Source: Scenedesmus sp. ARA3
Lineage: Eukaryota; Chlorophyta; Chlorophyceae; Sphaeropleales; Scenedesmaceae
Assembly: GCA_004335835.1 (NCBI GenBank)
Contig: RWJK01001228.1
Location: forward strand, 1 to 64,000
Length of the DNA stretch: 64,000 bases
Direction: 5' to 3'
Under the pieces are notes generated by a model. That model saw only the letters and a program-made list of their open reading frames with translations, had not been told where the DNA came from and made no database searches. Position numbers and translations under genes: made by a program. The stretch's first letter is position 1. The number at the start of each line of letters is the position of its first letter. This document shows positions 37,232 to 55,848 of the stretch, piece by piece.

Positions 37232-39772
37232 CTACCACACCACCTCCGCCATGATGCAGTTGATGCCGCTGCCTATCGCCAGCAGCGCCACCCGCATGCC
37301 CGGCTGCAGCCGGCCCTCCTGCTGTGCCACAGACAGCGCAATACCCAAGCTGGCCGACGCCACATTGCCCCGCATTGTATACGTGCTCACCACCTTGTCT
37401 GCAGGCAGCCCAGTCGTCTGCATGCCCTGCGCATGCCCCTTCTTTGACACCTGGTGCGGCACCGCCACATCAATGTTGCTGGCTGTCCAGCCAAACACCT
37501 CCTGCGCCACCTGCCAGGTTTGCAGGAACAGCTGGCCCCCATGCACCAGCAGCCCTCTGGCATCTGCCATCATCTTATCTGCGCTTGCGTGGCACAGCTC
37601 GCAGTACTGCGGCGCGGCACGCGCCACAGCGCGCGTCAGGCGGTGGTTGCGGCCTGCAGGGGCCAGATCGCTCCGACACAGCAGCAGCGCGGCAGCGCCG
37701 CACCCGAGCGTGAGGGTAGGCAGCTCTGCGCGTAGGTCTGCTGCGCTGGTGCTCCAGCGGCGCAGGCGGCGGATGGTGGCCACCTGCAGGTCCTGCAAGC
37801 AAATTTGAAACAGAAAAGAATGTTCGACTGGTTGCAAGCTACTTGACGTTCAGTCAAATGTTCCTACTGGTTCGACTCTGAAATAGCTTCCAGCATGGTG
37901 GCCTCCTGCAGGTCCTGCAAGCAGCAACGAGGTGCAGGCAGGCTGTGTATCAAAAGCTGCAATGTCTTGTTGTTGTTGGCAGACTGAACTGCTGCTGTGC
38001 TCTTGCATTGTGACTGCTGGCCAGTCGGCGCGTTGTTGGCCTTGTAATGCACAACAGGACCGCAGCAATGCTGTGATTCGTACTACAGTATACGTATACC
38101 GCAGACATTCAGGCGGCTGTCTGCAGGCCACATCATGCTGCTGCCAGGTATCACCAACATTTGCTGCGCCCACCTTCACTGGCTCAGCATCCACCACCAG
38201 GCCATAGTCAACAGTGCCAGCCTCTATCATGCCTGCCACCACCAGCACACCATCTAGCATGCCCACACAGGCATTCGTCACATCCAGGTTGATGAAGCTG
38301 GCTGGCAGCCCCAGCTGCTGCTGCACACACACTGCTGTGCCAGGCTCGAGAAAGTCTCTGTATACTGAGGTATTGCAGATGACGCCAATGCGGCTGGGGG
38401 GTATGCCGGATGCGTCCACGGCCTTGCGCGCCGCCCACGAGGCTGCCTGCGGCAACAGCAGGTGACTCACTGAGCTGCAGTACAACTGCGATCGGATCGC
38501 TTGCAGTTGTGATGACAAGCAAGTGTCGCGAGCCACTGTGAGCAAGGGCATGTGGTGGCGCTGGTGGGACCTCTCGATGTCGCCACAGTCACACGCTGGT
38601 TGGCAGGCAGGCAAGCTCTGCACGGGAGATGGCAGGCCCTGTTGCTGGAGCATGGAGCTCCACGAAGGACGCCATACGTCAGCAGGTCAGCCTGGCCTAC
38701 TAGTAGTGTGCTGCTGCTGATGCTGGGTATGGCTACAGCTGAGCCAGCTGAGCTCGAGCCGCTCTCAGCCAGCAAGGTGCCCCCACCTGCACAGCCATGG
38801 TGCCTGGCGGCCACATCCTGTGCTGCTGTATGCCTGTCACCCGCTGCAGTGCATCTGGGCGTAGGCCAGCCAGCCTTAGCCGCCAGCCCAGGCGCTGCAT
38901 CAGCTGCTGTGACGACACCACTGCAGCAGGCAGGCCGCAGCAGCCAGGGCAGCAGCGCAGAACGGGTGTGGGCATCTCTGAGTCCAGCTGCAGCACAGTG
39001 ACAAGCCACCACAATGATCCAAAAGTATCAACGCCGTAACGTTGCAAATGCTTTGGCTGGCCGCATGGTTACTCTCCAGGTGCAGCGGCATCTGGCGCAT
39101 GCTGCCGCATGCATGTGACATATATCACTGAGCTGGGCAGGCCCTGCCATTCATGGCATGAATGTGGCAGAACCCCAGAGCCCCAAAGGCTCACCGATCT
39201 TACATGTGGCTCACCCATTGGAGCATCCAAGCGCTCGACAGTGTGGATGGAGACGTTTTCAAAGCGCCACGGCGCTGCTGCTGGGAGCTCAGCATCGCCA
39301 GTCCTCGTTGGCGGGCTTGCCAAGCCTGCGCTACCTACTGCTGCTGCAGAAGCCAGCGGTGGCGTTTGTGCTGCTGCTGCCACTTGTGATGACGGTTCTC
39401 CTGCAGCACATGACAGCCATGAACAGTCATTTGATCGTGTATTGCTCAGCTCTGGGGGCGGCGGCCTGCGTGATTGTTAGCCATACGAACCAGCAAACAC
39501 CACTGTTGCAAGCAGCATGAAGACATGCAAGCTTGTCAATGGTCTGCAATTTCAGAGTACGATGTGCAGTCATGACATTGCATTGCATGTGCATGCAGCG
39601 TGTGGTGTATTTCAGCTGCAGCAGCAGTGTTCCCCTTACCCACAACAGCTGTTGCATGTGCGGGTGGGGCCTTGAGCCCTCCAAGCAAGCAGCGTTCCAG
39701 CACCGCTAAGCGCCTGATGCTGCTGGTGCTGTTGGACTGCACTTGCCCGCTGCTCCCACCGACACCAGACAT
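37232..39772 (-). CDS. 3-oxoacyl-ACP synthase III / OleA-like thiolase-fold enzyme
   Basis: Five exons join in phase: 39772-39640, 39343-39215, 38920-38787, 38446-38174, 37783-37232; 406 residues. The core begins at WRFENVSIHTVERLDAPM (about residue 70) and continues VVSSQQLMQRLGWRL, VTGIQQHRMWPPGT, NTSVYRDFLEPGTA. The expected catalytic triad is present: Cys192 in DVTNACVGML, His333 in VAVPHQVSKKGH, and Asn363 in MRGNVASASLG; GSGINCIMAEVVW ends the protein. Such enzymes condense acyl-thioesters. Spacing and motifs fit the bacterial FabH-like/OleA group better than the plastid FabH, whose GNTSAAS motif is absent, so the product (beta-keto acid, ketone or beta-ketoacyl thioester) is unknown. 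About 70 N-terminal residues, Ser/Ala/Thr/Arg-rich, may be an organelle transit peptide; if exon 1 is wrong, translation could start at 39383. Confidence 0.9.
37880..37926 (-). repeat. Acceptor-side copy of the last exon of the thiolase-fold gene
   Basis: CTTGCAGGACCTGCAG followed by a diverged start of exon 5 (GAGGCCACCATGCTGGAAGC) lies about 100 bases upstream, on the coding strand, of the true acceptor at 37784. GGTTCGACTCTGAA nearby resembles a tRNA T-loop but is part of this copy's surroundings. Confidence 0.8.
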
Positions 39773-42700
39773 AGTATGTGTATGTCAACTACTACACTGC
39801 AAGCGAGCAATCTGGAACTTATTGCTGAAGCACACCGGCCGCGGGCTGTGGTCTCCAAGAATTACTGATTTCAGAACGTGCTCCCATTTGCACCGTGCTA
39901 CACAATGGTGCGATATAGTGCCGGTTGATACGTTTGCAGACTTGATGGTGGCCAAGCTGCGTGACGGCGAAGACTTGTGCAACCACGGACAACTACGATG
40001 ACAACTGCGTTTGGGCCAGCCCAAGCGTGAACCCGGCCGTACGCATGCAGCACGCCATCATGCCGTTTCTGGTTTATGTTTCTGACTGATTGGTTTCATC
40101 AAGCCTCCGACGAATTCTGTGGTGACTGTGAGCGGTGAGCATCGGATGTCGTCCCAGCTGGGACAGTTGGCTAGGAGGGCTGTGCGTGCGGCTGAGTGAA
40201 AAATATGTTTTACTGCCTCCATCAAAGGTTGTTCCAAGCATGGTGTTCGATAAACAGTAGTCACATGGCCCGCCACCTTGGCTGATCAATCCTGAACCGG
40301 CTCCATATTGGTGCTGTGCAACGGCAGCACCGCAACCACACTTGTCTGCAGCTGCTGGGTTGCAGGCCTATTGCACAGCAGCTGGGCGGCCCAGGCCTAA
40401 CCAATTTGGTTCAGGCTAGTGCAAAGGCTAGTGCAAAGAAAAGCATGGTGGCAGGACATCCGAGTGAAGGTGTAACAGCTTATCAGAGTGATCAACATCA
40501 CAGCTACAAACGGCCCAAGAGCCATGTCCTGAGAACGTCCTGATACCCATCGTTTGATTACCCTGTGCACCCCCATGGGTGGCCGCCAGCTCACCAACAG
40601 CAAATCAAACCCCCACGATGCCCTTGCAATAGACAGTGTCATATATAGCTGTACTAGGCAACTGCCGCAGAGCCCCTGGCCTATCACAGGCACGTCGTGG
40701 CATCACCAGCAGCGTCGTGCATATAAAACATATGCAAATCTTCCCTTGGGCGACACGCGCCCGCAGATTCAGGGTGAAGAACCAAGCACATACACGCTTC
40801 GGATGCATGTATACCAACATAGACGCAATCAGAAAGCATTCACAGTCAGTGCATGCCAACACCCAGCAAGGTTTGCTGCTTCCGCACCTCAACCCCAGCT
40901 GATTGGGCGAGCGATCCAGTTTCTGCAATCAGCATGGAAAGACACGCAACAACACTGCAAGCTGCACAGAGGCAGGCCGCAAGTCTGCAAGTTGCTTCGA
41001 ATGCACTGCCGCCCCATTGCGTTGATTCCCACAACAATCTGCACTGGGTGCAGTGTGGTGCCTCCTCCAAGCACAGGCAAAAAGTTGGCATCTTCACATC
41101 ATCACTCCCACAAATCCCTGACCTCCAAATGGTGTGCCTGCCGCAGGCACTGTTCAATGCACTACTCATGCAGCGTACCACCACTCATACCATACCATAT
41201 TTACGCAGCAAAGAACCAACAATGCGCCGCAGACGCCGACGATGCACTAGCCACTGCCTTTGGAGACAAACTTGGTTGATATGCATGCATCTGACAGACG
41301 TATGCGGCGCGGCGCCGCACCTGTCGACCGCTCGCTTTTAGATATTGCCTGGTGCCACGCAGTACAACTGAAACCAAGCTCCTTAAAGAACAACCCAAGC
41401 CCGTGCCTTCAGCACCATGCATTGCAGGCAAATGCCGTCCCAGGCACACTGATGCAGCGCCGTAACATGCGACAGCCGCGCTGAACACAACAGTCCTGCA
41501 AAACACCCGCTGGGCCAGGCAGATAAAAAGCAGAACACCATGCGGGTGACCACCCCTGAGGATGAGGTAGCGGGGAAATGTGTCCAGGCGGTGAAACACA
41601 GCCAGAAACCACTGGCAGGTGAGAGGATGCAGCACGCGCTGCTCTGCAGGTGCACATAGCAGTTTGCATGCATCATAAACGACACGCAGTCAGACTGAGA
41701 TCATCCAGTAGCAAAAGCGCTTAAGCTCCACACTGGGGATTTGTAGCTGTTCCTGCAACACAGGTGTGTTTGCAGCACACGCTGATCAGCTAGCTCCACA
41801 CGGATGCACCTTGAAAACACCATCGGTGCTACCAGGCTAACAATGAGCCTGAACCTCCGATGGATAGGGTTGGCTTACGCCTGGCTGACAGTCCTTGCAA
41901 GATGCTGTTTACAGCAACTGCATCGTCCTGCAGCAGCAGCACGCTTTACACTGCTTGCTGACCTACACATTCTGAGCGCGTCAAAGTGACTGTAAGCACG
42001 GGGGTCACTGCATCGCCCAAGCTGAGAGTTTAGTACTTCAAGCTGATTCTCAAGCACACTGCTGCAACTGCAGCTCACATAGCACGCCTCAGATTCCACA
42101 ATCACCCCCCAACTTCCTCATCATCGCTGGCTACTGCCCTCGCCAACATCGCCACTACAATGTCATGCAGTGACAGAGACCACCACACAAACGTGCCCTG
42201 CCTGAGCCCATGCTTAGCCAGCTGCATGCCAATCGCATCTAGCCAGCCCACCGCCTTGGGCAGAGCAGCCGCCGCCCGCCACTTCACGTTACTGCTGCGC
42301 CCACCTGCAACCCACATGGCTGCATTGACCGCTCGGCCTCACACAAACGGCCGATTAAGAGGGCGTTGGGAGCAGGCAGGCAGGAACTGAGATGAATAGG
42401 GACAGCCTCTAGCCCTGTCCCTTGCCCTCCTCCGTGCAGGCCATGCAGCAGCAGCCAACTTCTAATGTGTGTGTGCGTGTGCACGCAAGCAAGTACACAC
42501 ACCGCACGCTCAGCGCAACAGCTAGCTGCTGTCACCAAACATCACACGACCGCAAACCACCAAACCATGCAGCTGCCAGGCCGCTGCAGACAGACAGCAG
42601 CAGCAGCAGCGTGCCTGCTGTGATGTTGTACTACCAGCAGCCGCCAGCGCCGCCTCGCATGAGCGCAGCCGCCGCAAACCACGCGCTCTAAACCCCCACC

Positions 42701-43114
42701 AAGGGCCACCTGCCACCACTGGTGGCAGCGCGTACACCACGCAGCAAACCCCATCTAATGCTGCAGCCCTACCAGACACCGCGCCAAGCTCCCAACCCTG
42801 AGCCCCACGTCTATCGCCAATGCACATCATCCACTAGTCCACCAGCCCACAGCTGGCCACACGCACACACACGTGCAGTCCCAATGCTTAGCAAACGCGG
42901 CCGTGTGTGTCAAACCTTCCGCTGCGCGGCCATTCACCAAGACTTCTCAGGTTTGCAGTCAAAGATCACAGCACCGCCCATCGCCCGCCGTACCGCCGCA
43001 CACAAAAGGCACGCACCAACCTTCCAACAGCCAACAGCCAGCTGCAGCAGTCCCCAAGCATCCTCCAAGCACTCACTCCTCCATATCAGAGAAAACCTCA
43101 TCTCTCTCAGCAAC
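39773..43114. other. Intergenic region, probably mostly promoter and long 3' UTR
   Basis: 3.3 kb between the starts and stops of two minus-strand genes. The left end should hold the promoter of the thiolase-fold gene. The right end should be the 3' UTR of the FERM gene; TTACA words (minus-strand TGTAA) lie near 41910 and 41947. A minus-strand frame at 42317-42102 (GWLDAIGMQLAKHGLRQGTF) looks more protein-like than its surroundings and ends in an acidic tail, but no upstream exon joins to it convincingly. The other frames look random. Confidence 0.4.
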
Positions 43115-46100
43115 TCAGAAAAACCCTGAGCCCTGCCCTGTACCCTGCTGAACCCCAAACCCTGCCCCGAGCCCCGTCACTGTGCCATTCTGAAACATCT
43201 GGAAGCCACCGCCGCCGCTGCCGCCGCCACCCGCGCCCTCCGCAATACCCATCAGCCCCCCAGTGCCCAGCCCAAGCCCCGGAGCTGCACCCTGGCCGTC
43301 AAACCCTACCACCCCAGGCGCCTTGGGAGTGGCAACTCCAAAGCCGCCGCGGCCGCCGCTGCCGTAGTTCAGCCCTGGAGGATCAGCAGCAGCAGCAGCA
43401 GCGCCGCCGAGGCTCATGCCATCCAGGGAGCTGTGGCTAGCAGGGCCCCGCAGGAAGCTGCTGAAGGCATTGCCGCCCGCGCCAGCATTGCCGCTCGCCG
43501 GGCCAACCGCCCCGAAGCCGCCGGTTGGAGCTCCAATGCCGCCGACGCTGCCAACGCCACCCAGCCCCAAACTTCCGCCACCGCTGCTCGCTGCATCGCC
43601 AATCACGCCTATGCCGCCAAGCCCTAAACCGCCCAAGCCTGGCAGCGACGGGTCCATGCGGTTTTGCAGGCCGCCTAAACCGCTGGCGGAGCCGGTGGAT
43701 GGTGGGCCGCTGCCAAACTGGCGTGCTGAGCCAGGGGCTTGCTGGAACAGTCCGGCGTTCGCTGCTGCTGCCACGTTTGTGCCGCTGCTGCGGCGCTGCT
43801 GCTGTGCCAGCAGGCTGTTGCCGTCAAAGCCGCCCTGCGAGAGCAGCTGCTGCATCTGCTGCTGCTGCAGCTGCTGCTGTCCTTGGTGCTGCAGCAGCAG
43901 CCCTTGGCTAGCAGACAGGCCCGGCAGGCCCTGCAGCTGCTGCTGCTGCTGCTGGAAGCCGCCAGCCATCTGCTGGCCTGCAGGCATAGCCTGGCTCATC
44001 CCCAGCAGCTGCTGCTGCTGCTGGCCTTGCCCCATGCCAAGGTTGAGCATGCCTCCTCCTTGCTGCAGCATCAACATGTCTGCCTGGCCCTGTGACACGG
44101 CTGCAAGCTGCGACAGCTGATCTAGGGAGGTGGGCTGCTGCTGCTGCTGCCCGAGCTGATCAAAGCCGCCACCTGACAGCTGCAGCTGTTGCTGCTGCTG
44201 CAGCAGCTGCTGTTGCTGTTGCTGCTGCTGTGCCTGCTGCAGCTGCATCTGCTGTTGCTGCTGCAGCTGTTGCTGTTGCAGCTGCTGCTGCATCTGCTGC
44301 TGCTGGGCAAGCTGCTGCTGTTGCAGCTGCTGCACAGGCGACTGCTGCTGCTGTTGGTTGTTGAAAAACACCTGCTGCTGCTGTTGCTGTGCTTGCATTA
44401 GCCCCTGAGGCTGGCCTGTAGTAGCATTTTGCCCGCCCACCTGCTGCTGCTGCCCACTTGCTGGCACCAGCTCGCCATTTGGCCCCATAACAAAGACACC
44501 AGGGTTCAAGTGCGAGGCCTGTTGCTGCTGCTGCTGGAGCTGCTGCTGTTGCTGCAGTGCCTGTTGCTGCTGCTGCAGCGCCTGCTGCTGTTGAGCATTC
44601 CCAAACTGCTGTATTTGTGCAAGCTGCTGCTGCTGTTGCTGCTGCTGGAGCAGCTGCTGCTGCATGCTAGCAGGCTGCTGCTGCTGCTGCATCATGCCCT
44701 GCTGTTGGAACTGGGGCTGCATAGCAGCCTGCAGCTTTGCCATCTGCTGCTGCTGCTGCAACTGTTGCTGCTGCTGCTGCAGTTGCTGGAGCCGCTGCTG
44801 CTGCTGTTGTTGCTGTTGCAGCTGCTGTTGCTGCAGCTGCTGCAACTGCTGTTGCTGGAGCTGCTGCTGCTGCAGCTGTTGCTGCTGCAACTGTTGCTGC
44901 TGCAGCTGTTGCTGCTGCAACTGCTGCTGCTGCAGTTGCTGCTGCTGGAGCTGCTGTTGTTGCAGCTGCTGCTGCTGTTGCTGCAGCAGTTGCCTCTCAG
45001 GCACCAGCGCCTGCCTGCCATCTGTGGTTGACACGAGCACCATAGGCCCCTGCTGCAACCCAGGTGCTTGCTGCTGCAGCACAGCCTGCTGCACCGGCAT
45101 CATCACCAGCTGCTGCTGCCCAGCCGGCTTCACCTGCTGCTGCTGCTGCTGCACGATCATGTAGCCTGCAGGCGCCACCAGCTGCGGCTGCAGCTGCTGC
45201 ACCGCCTGCTGCCGCAGCTGCTGGTGCTGTGGCATCAGCACGCCGCCACCTGGCGCTGCATACTGCACCATGCCTGGCCGCACCTGCTGCAGCATGGCTG
45301 GCTGGCTGGCAATGTGGTACTGCTGCTGACCTGGCGCCGCCATCAGCGTGTGATTCATGCCCGGTGCTGCTGCTGCAGTCCGAATGATCTGGCCGTGCTG
45401 ATTCACGATGACCTGGCCAGGCCCTGCCTGCAGTGTCAGATGCTGCTGCTGCTGCTGCTGGTGGCCATCCATCATCAGCATGTCACCCGAGCTCCTCACA
45501 CCACCAGGCCCCATATTCCCTCCTGCAAACATCGGACGTGGTCCTCTGGGGCCCTGCTGCTGTTGCTGCTGCCGCATGGCTCCAGAGAAGCCCATGCCCA
45601 TGCTGCTGACTGTCGGAGACATGTTGGCACCCATGCCCATACCCATGCCCTGCCGCTGCTGCCCTTGCATGCCCACACCCATGGTGCCACCCCTAGGGAA
45701 GCCATGCTGCTGCTGCTGCTGCTGCATATGCTGCTGCATGTGTGCATTCATGCCTGCACTCAGGCCGGCACTAGTCCCCAGGCCCTGCTGTAGATCCGGC
45801 AGACCCCCCAGCCCTGGGCGCAGCTGCAGCAGCTGAGGGCTAGATGCCACACTGACGCCCTGAGGGCCAGACACCCCAAGCGCATTCATGTTCATGTTGT
45901 TCATCATGTGCGCATTAGCAGGCATCAGCTGCGGGTGGCCAGACACCGAGCCGCCGCGGGCCACACTGAGCAGCGACTCGCCGGCAGCAGCAGCAGCGGC
46001 AGCAGCAGCAGCAGCAGGCGACGCGCCCAAGCTGCCCGGCGGCAGCAGGCTGCTGCTGCCTGCTGCTGCTGCCGCAGCAGCAGCGCCTGGCGTGGCGCCT

Positions 46101-48902
46101 GCCGACTGGCGCAGCAGCTGCAGCAGCTGGCTGGACTTTCCCGCTGCTGCTGCTGTGTCATCGTGTACCTTAATCACCAGCCGCAAAGGCTGCTCCAGCT
46201 GCTGCTGCAGCTCTGCTGCTGTCGGCTCAGGTTCTGGGGTGATGTGCAGCCGCACATGCACTGACGGCTCTGCAGGCTGCACCTGCAGTGGCGTCAGCTG
46301 CAGCTTTACCAGCTGCTGCGGCTCGTTGTCGCCTTCTGCTGCTGCTGGCTCCTGCACGGAGATCCGCGCCGCCAGCAGCTGCTGCTCTGGCGGCTGCTCC
46401 TCAACTACTTCAAGTGCTGCACGCAGGCAGGGCCGGTCTGAGGTGAGCTGGATCTGCACGGACAGCAGCGGCGTGTCTGCTGATGCCGCTGCAGCTTGTG
46501 CGGCTGCCGCTGCTGCTGCCAGCGCCGCTGGTGTAGCTGCCGCAGGCGCTGCAGCTGCCGCGGTGACAGCTGTCACCAGCTGCTTCTGCAGGACGACAGC
46601 AAATGAAGGCAGCAGCATGAGGCATGAGCAGATTGTACTCAACATAAACCATAGAGCACAGCATGGTGCTGTACAGCAGCTGACAGCCTGTGGTGTACTT
46701 TTGGCTGCAACAGGTGCACCTAGATCGGCTACAGGGAGGCTGCCTGTGGCAAAACACCATTTAATCAACTTGACTGATGCGGCACACCATCAAACAGCCG
46801 CAGCCCATTGCCAGGAGCTTGTGTAAGCAGCACCCTGCCAGCGGATGCGCTGGTGATTAACATGGGGCTTCTGCTTCTGCTGCTGCTGCTTGCAGGAAAA
46901 GTCAGTCAGTTGACCACAAACCCATACCTGCTGCAGCGCCGCCTGGTGCACCCTGAACGCGTCTGCCACTGCCTCTGCGCCTGTCAGCTGCAGCAGCAGG
47001 TCCGGCTGGTCTGCGCCTGCTGCGTGGCTGATGTTCAGCACATCGCCTGCTGCTGCCACAGCCGCAATTGATGCGATAGGCATGCAGGCCCTGCAGGAAG
47101 GAGAGGGGACAGCGCGCAAGGCAGCGTGCAGCAGCAGATTACACAGGCAGCGTTAGCTAGGTGCACTGCTGTCACAAGTCGAAGCTGCCGCGCATGTATG
47201 TGCATGCATGTATGTGGTGGTGGTGTGACAAGTGTTGAAGCTGGATTGCGTGGTGCATCAGCTAGCAGGAGACGCGGGAAGGGGACGCTGTTGCTGCAGC
47301 ACATACAACAATGACTGGTGACCTGCGCTGTATGGCGCAGCTGACTCTTGCGCCCGCCCAGGTAAGCACACCCCTCTGCAGGGTCCTCTTGTGCAGCCTT
47401 TTAATAGGCATGGAGCCTGCAGCCAGCTGTCGGCTGTGCGTGCACGCGTGCCGCACGCAGCCCAACAACATGCAGTCGCCAAACAAGCCGCAGCAATCAA
47501 TCCACCCAACTGCACGCAGCCCATATGATCAGCACTCAACCGCCGGCACCACTCACCGCCCCCCGTCCCTCACGCACAACGGGTACTTTCCAGCGCACAT
47601 GCTGTGCGTGCATGCATGCATACATGGCCACACACACCGCACCCAACACCCACCACGACGAGAGCACTGCAGCTGCCCCACTGCAAGCCACATGCCGGCA
47701 CGCGCTGGCCAGTGCTGTGCGCCAGCCATGATGTGCAACCACGCCACCAGGCGTGACAACATACGCTTCACTACAGGATAACATTTGATGGTCCAGCGCT
47801 AGTGTATATAGTGACAGATCGCAGCAGCCTGAGGCCTCGCCGGTACTGTGCGCCGTCCATGATGTGCAGCCCACCACCAGGCGTAACAAACAAACATACA
47901 AATGGCCAGATACGAGTTGAGCACTGAGGCATCTATAAATAGCAGCAGCCTGAGGCCTCACCGGTACTGTGCGCCGTCCATGATGTGCAGCCCTGCAGCA
48001 TTCAATCCCACAGTGACTGTGGCCGGCAGCTGCAGCTTCTGCCCGCCAGACAGCACCTGCGCGGGGCCCATGGTGAGGCAGGCGCCTGGCAGCACGCACA
48101 GACAGACAGGCAGGCAGACAGACAGGCAGAGACAAACAGACAGCACGCAGAGACAGACAGACAGACAGACAGGCAGGCAGAGACAGGCAGAAGGTACAGG
48201 TAAGCAACTACCTTGTAAGGAGCCCGTCTGCTGAGGGGTTAAGCAGGCATGAGGCAGGTGTGAAACCGTATAGCAAGGATGACGATACATAGAACGAACA
48301 GGCCACAGCTGGTGCACAACACTGGCAGGATCAGCCATCGTTGAAGCAGGACGCACAGCAGATCTATCCAGTGACTGTTGCAGCACTGGCTACACATCAC
48401 TGCTGCGCCTGCAGCACGCACCTGAGGGCCAGCAGGAGGCCATCTGCAGCACCACTGAGTTCTGGCCCTGTTTGACCAAGTGCTGCAGCAAGTTGGCATC
48501 TGCCTGTGGAGGGTACCGCCCAATGGCCACATCTGCTGCCACCTGCACTGCGGTCAGAGCCTGCACAGCCTGGTTCTGCTCCAGCTCCGGTGGTGTGTTG
48601 CCGAAGATGCTGCGTATCAGCAGCAGCGGGGCCTTGTCTGGCTTGGGCCGGTCGTGGCTGGTCAGCAGCGTGCCCCCACGCAGCATCGTTGCCCCCTTCA
48701 GCAGCTGTAGCACGTCTGCTGTGCTGGGGCAATCAGCTGCTGGCCTGCACAGCGTGAACAGCTGTGCAGCGTCCTTAAAGCCCCATATGCCTGCTATGGC
48801 CAGCACGATGTCCTGTACCTTCGTGTCCTGGTCGCAGCGCACTACGAAGGGCTGGGCTCCCGAAGAGAAAGTGATGACCTTCAGCAGGCCGTCACCCTCC
48901 AT
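43115..48902 (-). CDS. FERM-domain protein with giant poly-Gln C-terminal region
   Basis: Four exons join in phase: 48902-48422, 48085-47962, 47090-46928, 46585-43115; 1412 residues. The first 255 residues read as a FERM module: a ubiquitin-like F1 (LLKVITFSSGAQPFVVRCDQ ... VQDIVLAIAGIWGF), a helical F2 (QAVQALTAVQVAADVAIGRY then PPQADANLLQHLV) and a PTB/PH-like F3 built from exons 2 and 3 (TVTVGLNAAGLHIMDGAQYR, PIASIAAV, DVLNISHA, then the closing helix AVADAFRVHQAALQQ). F2 is closest in feel to MyTH4-FERM and talin FERM domains. FERM domains usually bind membranes, phosphoinositides or receptor tails. The remaining 1150 residues hold a short structured part (SVQIQLTSDRPCLRAALEVV and two similar beta-type strands) and then mostly Gln with Met/Gly/Pro, ending Gly-rich. 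No kinesin, myosin or MyTH4 domain is seen. It is divergent to GCN5. Confidence 0.85.
47740..47895 (-). repeat. Two donor-side copies of FERM gene exon 2
   Basis: The last ~35 bases of exon 2 (GGGCTGCACATCATGGACGG...) are repeated downstream on the minus strand at about 47885-47846, followed by GCGAGG, and at 47765-47735 in more diverged form. Both lie in the intron after the true exon end (47962). Confidence 0.85.
48095..48200 (-). repeat. ACAG/GCAG tetranucleotide tract acting as a pyrimidine tract
   Basis: Irregular AGAC, AGGC and ACAG units. On the coding strand these read CTGTCTGCCTGTCTGT and lead into CTGCCAG, the acceptor of FERM exon 2 (starts 48085). Confidence 0.85.
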
Positions 48903-49739
48903 GATCAGCCTGCCACAAACGTAAAATCGATGGAATGAAACGTCAGGTGCTGTCGGGACCCGTAGTCACGGTGCCAACGTGTGCTGGCCAACGCAGCTGA
49001 AGCACTGACCCAAGCTTCAGATGGTCAGTCTGTGCTGCCAGTTCAGTCAAGCACTTCCAAGATCACAACATCAAAGGCTGAGACGGTCAGATCATGCTGG
49101 TATTGGCAGGGCATAATCAACACACCCAGCACTGGCAACAACTGCCCACTGAACAGCACAGACATACCTGGCTCACTAGATGAGGGGAGAGGCCACTACG
49201 CCAGAGCCCGATCTAATCAATGAGTATGTTTGACAACGACAAGCCAGCTGCATCGCTCAGGATTCAAAGGGGCTGGTGTGTCGTGGCTTGCTGCCACAAC
49301 TAGGCAACTGAAGCACGCCTAGCAATGACTGAGCACACCACTCGCTGTATTAGATAAGCCATGCAGTTATAGCCAGAGTTTGTCGCAGTGCCAGCGTGGT
49401 ACTGTGTTGTTGTTCAAAGTTGTTGTTCTGGCAGTTCCAGGCAACAGCGTAGATGCAACACATAGCATGAGAGATTGAAATATAAAAGAAAACCTTATGG
49501 CGGGATGATCAGGGCCGTTTGGCACTGTTAACAACACTTGCTTCTGTCTGAACGTGCTGCACTTATCATGCCCCTTGTCTTCAATTCCGGTTGGCTATTT
49601 CGCATTTAAAGAGCAAGAAGGGAACCACTTCCAGATTTTTGACGGTTGATTGAGGGCTGGTGTGAAGCTGGTTGCCAGGCACTGAACCTTCACAGCACCA
49701 GGCTGTTCTCTGCTGCTGTTTGAATTGCGGAGCGTGTGC
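48903..49739. promoter_or_regulatory. Bidirectional intergenic region between FERM and GCN5 genes
   Basis: 837 bases between two divergent starts (48902 minus, 49740 plus). It is nearly free of triplet repeats. Both promoters and 5' UTRs should lie here. No individual element was identified. Confidence 0.5.
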
Positions 49740-55587
<5,848 letters not shown>

Positions 55588-55732
55588 CAGCAGTGTGGCG
55601 CTGGTGTTTTGGTGCATACTACAGAGCAGCGCTGCCTGGCCGCCAGCGGTTTGACCCCTCCCGTGACTTCTGCACTGTGTCCCCTCTTGCGTGCAGCATG
55701 TGTTGTAGTGTGCTGTGCATGTGCTTCACAGA

Positions 55733-55848
55733 TGAAGGTGCAGTCCTTCATGGGCACCTGGTCGCGAGTCACAGAGGCAGCAGGGGGGCACAGCAGCAGC
55801 AGCAGGGCAGCTAGCAGCAAGGCAGCTAGCAGCAGTGCGGCGCAGTAG
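55733..55848 (+). repeat. Copy of the last GCN5 exon beyond the stop
   Basis: AAGGTGCAGTCCTTCATGGG and the following Glu/Ala/Gln codons repeat the last exon (from about 55503) after an intervening CAG and end in a stop at 55848. It could serve as an alternative terminal exon. Confidence 0.8.

Noticed and set aside
37825..37890. GGTTCGA words resembling a tRNA T-loop
   Set aside because: No acceptor or anticodon stem can be formed around them; the same holds for the reverse-strand GGTTCGATGCC near 17815.
42102..42317. Minus-strand frame with GWLDAIGMQLAKHGLRQGTF
   Set aside because: It looks partly protein-like but no upstream exon joins in phase, and it lies where the FERM gene's 3' UTR is expected.
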